Assembly: GCA_900757335.1 (NCBI GenBank)
Contig: CAAENL010000172.1
Coordinates: forward strand, 1-5,571
Direction of reading: 5' to 3'
DNA from: Clostridia bacterium
GTDB lineage: Bacteria > Bacillota > Clostridia > Oscillospirales > Acutalibacteraceae
Length of the DNA: 5,571 nucleotides
A model generated the notes under the pieces. The model made no database searches. It saw only the letters and a list, made by a program, of their open reading frames with translations, and had not been told where the DNA came from. Positions 1 to 5,143 of this stretch are shown piece by piece (positions within the stretch are counted from its first letter, which is position 1; each line of letters starts with the position of its first letter). The translations under genes and the position numbers were made by a program.

Positions 1-1
1 A

Positions 2-313
2 AACGCAAATCCACAGAGCGGAAATTGGTATCACGTGAGAAACTCAAACGGTCAAAGTGGTTACTGCTGTGGAGATTATCTTAGTTTTCACTATGAAAAG
101 TCCGGAGAAAAAAATCTTAATAATATAAACAAAAACGAGTTTATAAAAGAATTTTCTCTGTGTCACCATGCTTGCAAAAAGTGTTGCAAAGGGCTTTTAA
201 AGAGACGTTTTGAAGAATTGGATATTTTCTTTCACGGCATATACAGCAGAAATACAGGATGGCGAGGATTAGGAAATTATCCTATTCCAAAATGTGCGGA
301 AAAACTTTTTTAA
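2..313 (+). CDS. 3' end of a protein with a C-terminal SH3-like segment and Cys-rich tail (5' partial)
   Basis: The reading frame is open from the first bases of the window to a TAA at 311-313, so this is the C-terminal part (about 103 residues) of a gene that starts upstream; the GTG at 35 is internal and has no ribosome binding site. The first residues (NWYHVRNSNGQSGY, then GDYLS) fit the last strands of a bacterial SH3 domain, whose usual pattern is W-x-x-V...NG-x-x-GY-V...YL. Such domains often target cell-wall hydrolases or exported proteins to peptidoglycan, but no enzyme domain is visible here. The remaining 75 or so residues are basic and contain a Cys/His cluster (CHHACKKCC) and a Trp/Gly-rich end that I do not recognise. 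A frameshift after the SH3 segment is possible, although neither alternative frame gives a familiar protein. A strong terminator follows directly. The SH3 assignment is moderately supported; the function is unknown. Confidence 0.55.
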   Translation, partial: NANPQSGNWYHVRNSNGQSGYCCGDYLSFHYEKSGEKNLNNINKNEFIKEFSLCHHACKKCCKGLLKRRFEELDIFFHGIYSRNTGWRGLGNYPIPKCAEKLF

Positions 314-316
314 GAT

Positions 317-345
317 AAAGAGCATCGCTTCGGCTGTGCTCTTTT
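317..345 (+). terminator. Rho-independent terminator with UUCG tetraloop
   Basis: The arms at 317-328 and 333-344 pair at 11 of 12 positions (one G-T wobble, one C/T mismatch) around a TTCG loop closed by C-G, a very stable tetraloop. The 3' arm ends in CTTTT, and a further T-run lies at 353-358. It begins 4 nt after the stop codon of the upstream partial gene and separates that gene from the nfn operon. The immediate U-tract is short, but stem stability and position make the call firm. Confidence 0.85.
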
Positions 346-440
346 GCATTAATTTTTTAGTCTGAAAAATTTAGAAATTATTTTTTGTGGTAAATCAAAT
401 TAATTTTTGATATTATTTTTTAAGGTTGGTGAAAAACGTT

Positions 441-1277
441 ATGTATAAAATATTAAAAAAAACAATTTTAAACAATTTTGTTTCCAAGATGACTTTGCAG
501 GCTCCTTACGTTGCAAAATCAGCGGACGCAGGGCAGTTTATAATTTTAAGAGTTGACGAGTTTGGTGAAAGAATTCCTCTTACGATTTTTGATTATAACA
601 GACATGAAGGAACGATAGATATAATATATCAAAAAATCGGAACGACAACATTTAAACTTGACCAAAAAGCGGAAGGTGATTATTTACTTGATGTTGTAGG
701 TCCGCTTGGCAAAAAGTCCGAAATTGAAGGTTACAGAAAAGCGATGGTTATTTCAGGCGGAGTGGGAAGTGCAATTGCATATCCTTTGGCGAAAAAACTT
801 AATAAACTGGGTAGCGATGTTACGATTATTTCGGGGTTTAGAAACAAAGATTTGATAATACTCGAAAATGAAATGAAAGCTATTTCCAATGAACACGAAA
901 CGGTTACCGATGACGGTTCAAACGGAAATAAAGGGTTTGTAACGGATGCTCTTGTAAAAAAACTAGAAAAATCTTTATCCTACGATTTGATTATTGCTGT
1001 TGGACCTCTTCCGATGATGAAGGCAGTTTGTGATATTACAAAAAAATTCGGTATAAAAACAATTGTAAGCATGAACTCCATTATGATTGACGGAACAGGT
1101 ATGTGCGGCGGATGCCGTTTAACGGTTGGCAATAAGGTTAAGTTCGCATGTGTTGACGGACCTGACTTTGATGGTCATAAAGTTGATTTTCCCGAAATAA
1201 TATTGAGAAATCGTGCGTTTATCGCTCAAGAGAAAAAATCTTATGACAGATACTGTAATTTGTTTAAAGGTGTATGA
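441..1277 (+). CDS. nfnA: NfnA, small subunit of NADH-dependent ferredoxin:NADP+ oxidoreductase
   Basis: This 278-residue protein is the FAD/[2Fe-2S] subunit of NfnAB. The complex is a cytoplasmic electron-bifurcating enzyme coupling reduced ferredoxin and NADH to reduction of two NADP+ (reversible). The FAD-domain motif RIPLTI is at residues 44-49, GPLG at 87-90, and the nucleotide-binding loop GGVGSA at 106-111. The C-terminal cluster motif is D217-x4-C222-x2-C225-x11-C237. The Asp in place of the first Cys is a known NfnA trait and separates it from PyrK, the related dihydroorotate dehydrogenase subunit, which has four Cys. The ATG at 441 is chosen because GGTGA at 428-432 sits 8 nt upstream; in-frame TTG 426 and GTG 429 lie within this binding site. 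The partner subunit follows within 2 nt. Older annotations call such proteins sulfide dehydrogenase beta subunit or dihydroorotate dehydrogenase electron-transfer subunit. Confidence 0.92.
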   Translation: MYKILKKTILNNFVSKMTLQAPYVAKSADAGQFIILRVDEFGERIPLTIFDYNRHEGTIDIIYQKIGTTTFKLDQKAEGDYLLDVVGPLGKKSEIEGYRKAMVISGGVGSAIAYPLAKKLNKLGSDVTIISGFRNKDLIILENEMKAISNEHETVTDDGSNGNKGFVTDALVKKLEKSLSYDLIIAVGPLPMMKAVCDITKKFGIKTIVSMNSIMIDGTGMCGGCRLTVGNKVKFACVDGPDFDGHKVDFPEIILRNRAFIAQEKKSYDRYCNLFKGV

Positions 1278-1279
1278 TT

Positions 1280-2683
1280 ATGTTTAATAAAAGTAAATTT
1301 AAAGAACCCATGCCGGTTTTACCTCCTGAAATCAGAATTAAAAATTTCAAAGAGGTTGAATTGGGATTAGATGATAACTCAGCACTAAGAGAGGCCGAAA
1401 GATGTTTGAATTGTAAAAATCCTCCGTGCGTTAAAGGATGCCCTGTGGGTGTAAAAATACCTGATTTTATAAAGTGTATAAAGGATAACGATGTTAATTT
1501 GGCTTATAAAACAATACTTAAAGACAATATTTTTCCTGCCGTATGCGGAAGAGTGTGCCCACAGGAAAAACAGTGCGAAGCGAAATGTGTTAGGAATAAA
1601 TCGGGAGAGCCTGTTGCAATCGGAAGTCTTGAACGCTATTGTGCCGATAAAAATAATGAAAATGAAAAATTAGAGTGCATTTTAAGTAATAATCCGCATA
1701 AAATTGCAGTAGTGGGTTCCGGACCTTCGGGTTTAACGTGTGCTTCCGAACTTGCCGGACTTGGATTTGAAGTGACAGTTTTTGAAGCGTTGCATACTCC
1801 CGGCGGAGTGCTTGCTTACGGAATTCCCGAGTTTAGACTTCCTAGAAAAGTTTTGATCCGTGAATTGGAAAATTTAAAAAATAAAGGTGTAAAAATATTA
1901 ACGAATGTTGTGGCAGGGCAGTCTTTTTCGATTGACTCTCTTTTTGAACAAGGTTACAGTGCGGTTTATATTTCGTCAGGTGCGGGATTGCCTAACTTTA
2001 TGAATATTCCCGGAGAAGGAATGTCGGGAATTTATTCTGCAAATGAATTTTTAACAAGAGTTAATTTAATGCATGCCAATAAAGAAGAATATGACACGCC
2101 CATTCCTCCGGTGAAGAAAGTGGCTGTAATCGGAGCGGGGAACGTTGCCATGGACGCTGCAAGGGTTGCAAAAAGGCTTGGAGCCGAAAAAGTAACGGTT
2201 ATATATCGTCGTACCGAAAATGAAATGCCTGCTCGCAAAGCAGAGATTATTCACGCCAAAGAAGAAGGAATAGAATTTTTATTTTTAAGTAATCCCAAAA
2301 GATTTTTGGGAGAAAACGGAATTGTATCAAAAATCGAATGCGTTAAAATGAAACTTGAAGAAAAAGATTCTTCGGGAAGAAATTCCGTTTCGGTTATACC
2401 TAATAGCGAATTCGAAGTGTTTGCGGATACGGTTATAATAGCAATAGGAAATTCCCCAAATTCTCTTATTCGTAATTCAGAGCCAGAACTTGAATTCGAC
2501 TCAAAAGGGAGAATTGTAACTGATTTACAAACTTCCCAAACATCCCGAAAATTTGTGTATGCGGGAGGAGATGCGGTTACGGGAGCGGCTACAGTAATAC
2601 AGGCCATGGGAGCGGGGAAAAAAGCTGCTCATCAGATATTTTATGATTTAAATGCAGAGAACGATTTGGAGGTTGACAGATAA
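1280..2683 (+). CDS. nfnB: NfnB, large subunit of NADH-dependent ferredoxin:NADP+ oxidoreductase (GltD-like)
   Basis: This 467-residue subunit carries the bifurcating FAD and two [4Fe-4S] clusters, and handles ferredoxin and NADP(H). The N-terminal ferredoxin-like domain has C42, C45, C50 and C54, then a second set C89, C93, C99 and C103 with E100 next to C99; known NfnB enzymes use a Glu ligand for one cluster, and E100 is my candidate. The FAD Rossmann loop GSGPSG is at 146-151, the second dinucleotide loop GAGNVA at 285-290, followed by IYRR, whose arginines suit NADPH. The FAD-contacting AGGD is at 428-431. The size matches NfnB and GltD-type proteins. It is often misannotated as glutamate synthase small subunit; no GltB-like large subunit is present. 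The start at ATG 1280 has AAAGGTG at 1266-1272 with 7-nt spacing. ATG 1274 overlaps the nfnA stop but is only 1 nt from that site, so it is less likely. Confidence 0.93.
   Translation: MFNKSKFKEPMPVLPPEIRIKNFKEVELGLDDNSALREAERCLNCKNPPCVKGCPVGVKIPDFIKCIKDNDVNLAYKTILKDNIFPAVCGRVCPQEKQCEAKCVRNKSGEPVAIGSLERYCADKNNENEKLECILSNNPHKIAVVGSGPSGLTCASELAGLGFEVTVFEALHTPGGVLAYGIPEFRLPRKVLIRELENLKNKGVKILTNVVAGQSFSIDSLFEQGYSAVYISSGAGLPNFMNIPGEGMSGIYSANEFLTRVNLMHANKEEYDTPIPPVKKVAVIGAGNVAMDAARVAKRLGAEKVTVIYRRTENEMPARKAEIIHAKEEGIEFLFLSNPKRFLGENGIVSKIECVKMKLEEKDSSGRNSVSVIPNSEFEVFADTVIIAIGNSPNSLIRNSEPELEFDSKGRIVTDLQTSQTSRKFVYAGGDAVTGAATVIQAMGAGKKAAHQIFYDLNAENDLEVDR
2668..2673 (+). promoter_or_regulatory. Ribosome binding site that points to an AUA start
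   Basis: GGAGGT lies inside the last codons of nfnB, 6-7 nt before the ATA at 2680-2682. No ATG, GTG or TTG occurs at a useful distance in any frame that leads into the next gene. The nearest in-frame conventional starts (TTG 2737, ATG 2746, ATG 2755) have no Shine-Dalgarno sequence. The site decides the start of the downstream protease gene. Confidence 0.65.
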
Positions 2684-3282
2684 ATTTTACAATTTTAGGC
2701 TGCAGGATAAAACTTGATTTTTATTTTTTTGCAGTTTTGGTTTTTATGGTTTTTATGGATAAATCCGGATTGATATTGGTTGGAATTGTTTCTTCTTTTA
2801 TGCATGAAATGGGACACGTTTTTGCAATAAAATTAAGAGGTTATGAGGTTGATAATATTAATCTTGGATGCGTCAGTGCTGATATGTTTTTGAAATATCA
2901 TAATTTTAATGACATTTTTATAATTTTGCTTAGCGGCTCCATGATGAATTTTTTGATTGCGGCAGTATTTAAAATTTTAAATTTTTACATTAGTCATGAT
3001 ATTATTCGTGCAATATACTGCCAAAATATGTGTATAGGAGTCCTTAATTTATTGCCTGTTGCCGTTTTGGACGGAGGGTGCATATTACTTCTTATGTTAA
3101 GCAAAAAAACGGATATCTGCAATGCTTACAAAATTTTAAATATACTGTCTTTTTTATTTGCAATACCTGTTTTCGTGTTTGGTATCTGGATCTTGAGAGA
3201 TTCGGGATATAATTTTTCGCTGCTGATGGTCGGAATATACTTAATTTTGTGTATATTTTTTAAAGAAAATACATTTTTATGA
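2680..3282 (+). CDS. SpoIVFB-like M50 (site-2 type) membrane metalloprotease, probable AUA start
   Basis: This predicted multi-pass intramembrane zinc protease cleaves substrates within or near the membrane. The zinc motif HEMGH is at residues 42-46 (ligands H42 and H46, catalytic E43). SGSMMN at 85-90 matches the conserved second-helix motif, and NLLPVAVLDGG at 123-133 carries the third ligand D131. Hydrophobic segments lie near 14-26, 30-50, 79-97, 117-140, 152-172 and 179-194. The length of 200 residues is short for the family and there is no CBS or PDZ domain. From TTG 2737 the product has 181 residues and loses the first helix. The frame is open back to 2674, and ATA 2680 has an ideal GGAGG. 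That start yields MNFTILGCRIKLDFYFF, a typical N-terminus for this family, and puts the HExxH motif where SpoIVFB has it (about residues 43-47). The ATA overlaps the nfnB TAA. No SpoIVFA or pro-sigma-K gene is nearby, so the substrate is unknown. Confidence 0.85.
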   Translation: MNFTILGCRIKLDFYFFAVLVFMVFMDKSGLILVGIVSSFMHEMGHVFAIKLRGYEVDNINLGCVSADMFLKYHNFNDIFIILLSGSMMNFLIAAVFKILNFYISHDIIRAIYCQNMCIGVLNLLPVAVLDGGCILLLMLSKKTDICNAYKILNILSFLFAIPVFVFGIWILRDSGYNFSLLMVGIYLILCIFFKENTFL

Positions 3283-3296
3283 AGGAGAAATGAAAA

Positions 3297-3809
3297 ATGA
3301 GTTTTAAAGAGATAAATCCAAAAGAATTAAGTAAATTTAATGCTTTTTCTCAAATAGGGGATAACTGGATGCTCATAACGGCGGGGGATAAGCAAAAATT
3401 TAACACAATGACGGCAAGCTGGGGATATATTGGCGTATTGTGGAATAAAAACGTTACTACGATATTTGTAAGACCTCAACGTTATACGTTTGAATTTTTG
3501 GAAGAAAATGATTATTACACACTGTCTTTTTTCGGTTCAAAGTACAAAGAAGAACTTAGTTTTTGCGGAACCCACTCAGGAAGAGATACCGATAAAATAA
3601 AAGAAACAAATTTTACACCTTTATTTGATAAGGAAGCTCCGTATTTTAAGGAAGCTGAAAATGTATTTGTGTGTAAAAAAATTTACACTCAATTTATTGA
3701 ACCTTCCGGATTTATTGATATAACTTTGGAAAAAAATTATGAAAAAAATGATTATCACAAAATTTATGTGGGAGAGATAGTTTCGTGCATGGAGAAAATT
3801 TCAGATTGA
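3297..3809 (+). CDS. Flavin reductase family protein (FMN-binding split barrel)
   Basis: This 170-residue protein matches the small FMN-binding flavin reductase-like family, whose members bind FMN in a split beta-barrel and usually pass electrons from NAD(P)H to flavin. Visible family features are W24-MLITAG followed by the flavin-contacting NTMTASWG at 36-43, a Gly/Trp pair (G46, W49), the RPQRYT segment at 59-64 and the FLEENDYYTLSFF strand. Its length is normal for the clostridial form, and no metal-binding tail or extra domain is seen. AAGGAG at 3282-3287 is 9 nt before ATG 3297; an out-of-frame ATG at 3290 is too close to the site and opens only five codons. The gene starts 14 nt after the protease gene and overlaps the SDR gene by 4 nt. 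The physiological substrate cannot be read from the sequence; a link to the NAD(P)H supplied by NfnAB is inference. Confidence 0.88.
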   Translation: MSFKEINPKELSKFNAFSQIGDNWMLITAGDKQKFNTMTASWGYIGVLWNKNVTTIFVRPQRYTFEFLEENDYYTLSFFGSKYKEELSFCGTHSGRDTDKIKETNFTPLFDKEAPYFKEAENVFVCKKIYTQFIEPSGFIDITLEKNYEKNDYHKIYVGEIVSCMEKISD

Positions 3810-4552
3810 AAAAAACTGTAATTGTTACAGGAAGTTCTCGTGGTATAGGTGCTCAAACGGCGAGAGAATTTGCACAAAAAGGTTATAATGTTGTAATTAA
3901 TTATAATAAATCCAAAGAAAGGGCTCTGGGTCTTCTTGAAGAGATAAGACATACTAGTCCTCATTCTTGCGTTATTGCTTTAAAAGCCGATGTTTCCAAA
4001 CCGGCAGAAGCCGAATATTTAATAAATAAAACTGTAGAAGAATTCGGAAGCATGGATGTATTGGTGAATAACGCGGGAATATCTTCGCAAAAACTTTTTA
4101 CTGATATTTCTTACGAAGAATGGACTCATATGTTTGATGTTAATATTCACGGGATGTTTAACTGCACTCAGCGTGCCGTGAAATATATGATAAGACAACA
4201 CAGCGGAAAAATAATAAATGTCTCATCTGTTTGGGGCGTAACTGGCGGTTCTTGCGAAGTTCATTATTCGGCTTCCAAAGCCGCCGTTATAGGTTTTACA
4301 AAAGCTTTGGCAAAGGAACTCGCTCCTTCGAATATACAAGTCAATTGCGTAGCTCCGGGATTTATAGACACCGAAATGAATTCGGAACTGAATTTAAGCG
4401 AGGAAGAAATTGAAGAAATAAAAAATGATACGCCTTGTTTAAGATTGGGAAATGTCAGTGACGTATCAAAAATGATTGTTTTTCTTGCAGGAAATGATTC
4501 GGATTTTATAATCGGTCAGACAATTGGAATAAATGGTGGAATTTTAATATAA
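3806..4552 (+). CDS. SDR-family reductase, likely EF-P 5-aminopentanone reductase (YmfI-like) or FabG-like
   Basis: This classical short-chain dehydrogenase/reductase of 248 residues has the NAD(P)-binding loop TGSSRGIG at 8-15, NNAG at 88-91 and the catalytic set N113, S141, Y154 and K158. The S-Y-K spacing equals that of FabG. N32-Y33 at the end of beta-strand 2 has no Asp, which fits NADPH over NADH. The segments LFTDISYEEW, SSVWGVTGGSCEVHYSASKAA and APSNIQVNCVAPG resemble, from memory, clostridial proteins annotated as EF-P 5-aminopentanone reductase (YmfI), which complete the 5-aminopentanol modification of elongation factor P. A general ketoacyl reductase remains possible. TTG 3806 is chosen because it overlaps the upstream stop as TTGA, has GGAG at 3791-3794, and gives the usual MKKTVIVTG start. 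GTG 3785, with GGGAG 10 nt upstream, would add seven residues. This is the last gene of the five-gene cluster. Confidence 0.85.
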   Translation: MKKTVIVTGSSRGIGAQTAREFAQKGYNVVINYNKSKERALGLLEEIRHTSPHSCVIALKADVSKPAEAEYLINKTVEEFGSMDVLVNNAGISSQKLFTDISYEEWTHMFDVNIHGMFNCTQRAVKYMIRQHSGKIINVSSVWGVTGGSCEVHYSASKAAVIGFTKALAKELAPSNIQVNCVAPGFIDTEMNSELNLSEEEIEEIKNDTPCLRLGNVSDVSKMIVFLAGNDSDFIIGQTIGINGGILI

Positions 4553-4590
4553 TTTTAATTCAATATTCTCTATAAATTGTTTGTATATCA

Positions 4591-4634
4591 CACCATTGTA
4601 TGTTAGTTTAAACTAGTATGTGTAAGGAATGGTG
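4591..4634 (+). promoter_or_regulatory. Hairpin with nested 12-bp palindrome covering the next ribosome binding site
   Basis: CACCATT at 4591-4597 pairs perfectly with AATGGTG at 4628-4634. Inside lies the perfect palindrome TAGTTTAAACTA (4604-4615), flanked by direct copies of GTATGT (4598-4603 and 4616-4621). As RNA these copies can extend the inner stem through G-U pairs, leaving a bulge at 4622-4627 and a UUUAAA loop. The 3' arm includes part of the GGTGGTGA ribosome binding site of the next gene, so folding would hide it. It could equally be a DNA operator. There is no T-run after it, so it is not a standard terminator. Its role is inferred. Confidence 0.4.
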
Positions 4635-4638
4635 GTGA
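4631..4638 (+). promoter_or_regulatory. Ribosome binding site supporting a TTG start
   Basis: GGTGGTGA differs by one base from the ideal GGAGGTGA and ends 5 nt before TTG 4644. The in-frame ATG 4629 overlaps this site and has only AAGG one base upstream of it, so TTG 4644 is preferred. Confidence 0.6.
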
Positions 4639-4643
4639 GTTTA

Positions 4644-5114
4644 TTGAAAAAGTTTAAAAATATAATAAGCACAGTATTTTTATGTATATCAATGTTTTCT
4701 TTAGGAATGTCCAGCTTAAGTGTTAGTGCTCTGAAAACAGACGAAATAATAGAAGAAATGCAAAGAATAAAATTATCTCAGGATTATTTCAGAAAATCTT
4801 TTATAGAAAAAATTTTAAATAAATACTCTATTTCCTGTGATTGTTTCAATGCAAACAAGCATAAGTGTGGTCTGTTTTTGGATGAGCGAGCATGCGATTC
4901 TTTTAAATATTGTCTTTTTAATATCTCTTTGCTTAAAGTATACCGTGAATATGGTATAGCTTCTCCTGAAGGTTTGTTAAAGGATCTTGATAATTTTATT
5001 GATAGTTTAGGGACTCTCGTTTGTGAAAGGAGCGAAGAAGAAAAACGTTGGGACGATACATATATACAAGAGTTTTATAGGTATGAAATTTTTTCATGGT
5101 TTGTTTTTCAATGA
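4644..5114 (+). CDS. Secreted Cys-containing protein of unknown function
   Basis: I do not recognise this 156-residue protein. It has a clear signal peptide: basic MKKFKN, a hydrophobic core at about 7-22, then SLSVSA with likely signal peptidase I cleavage after A29. The mature part of about 127 residues starts LKTDEIIEEM, looks largely helical and charged, and has six cysteines (C65, C67, C75, C84, C90, C127) that could form three disulfides. There is no LPxTG anchor, lipobox or later membrane segment, so release or non-covalent wall association is likely. From ATG 4629 the protein would have 161 residues with the non-typical start MVVSL; the ribosome binding site favours TTG 4644. The next gene, 29 nt downstream, shares the SVxAL cleavage region and the start of the mature chain (ALxTxxIIE), so the two look like members of one family, probably co-transcribed. 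No terminator is seen between this gene and the preceding SDR gene. Confidence 0.75.
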   Translation: MKKFKNIISTVFLCISMFSLGMSSLSVSALKTDEIIEEMQRIKLSQDYFRKSFIEKILNKYSISCDCFNANKHKCGLFLDERACDSFKYCLFNISLLKVYREYGIASPEGLLKDLDNFIDSLGTLVCERSEEEKRWDDTYIQEFYRYEIFSWFVFQ

Positions 5115-5143
5115 AATATTTAAATTTTTGAAAGGAAGTTTTT

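Noticed and set aside
385..416. Possible promoter for the nfn operon (TTGTGG at 385-390, TATTAT at 411-416)
   Set aside because: The spacing is 20 nt and the -35 match is weak in very AT-rich DNA. A promoter must lie between the terminator and 441, but I cannot place it.
2251..2607. 118-codon reverse-strand open frame inside nfnB
   Set aside because: It is a shadow of the nfnB coding frame with no ribosome binding site or recognisable motif, and nfnB is certain here.
1280..2683. Glutamate synthase small subunit (GltD)
   Set aside because: NfnA is immediately upstream and no GltB large subunit is present, so NfnB is the better name for this GltD-like protein.
4577..4604. Possible promoter for the secreted-protein pair (TTGTTT and TATGTT, 16-nt spacing)
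   Set aside because: Both hexamers match consensus poorly and AT-rich sequence gives such matches by chance.
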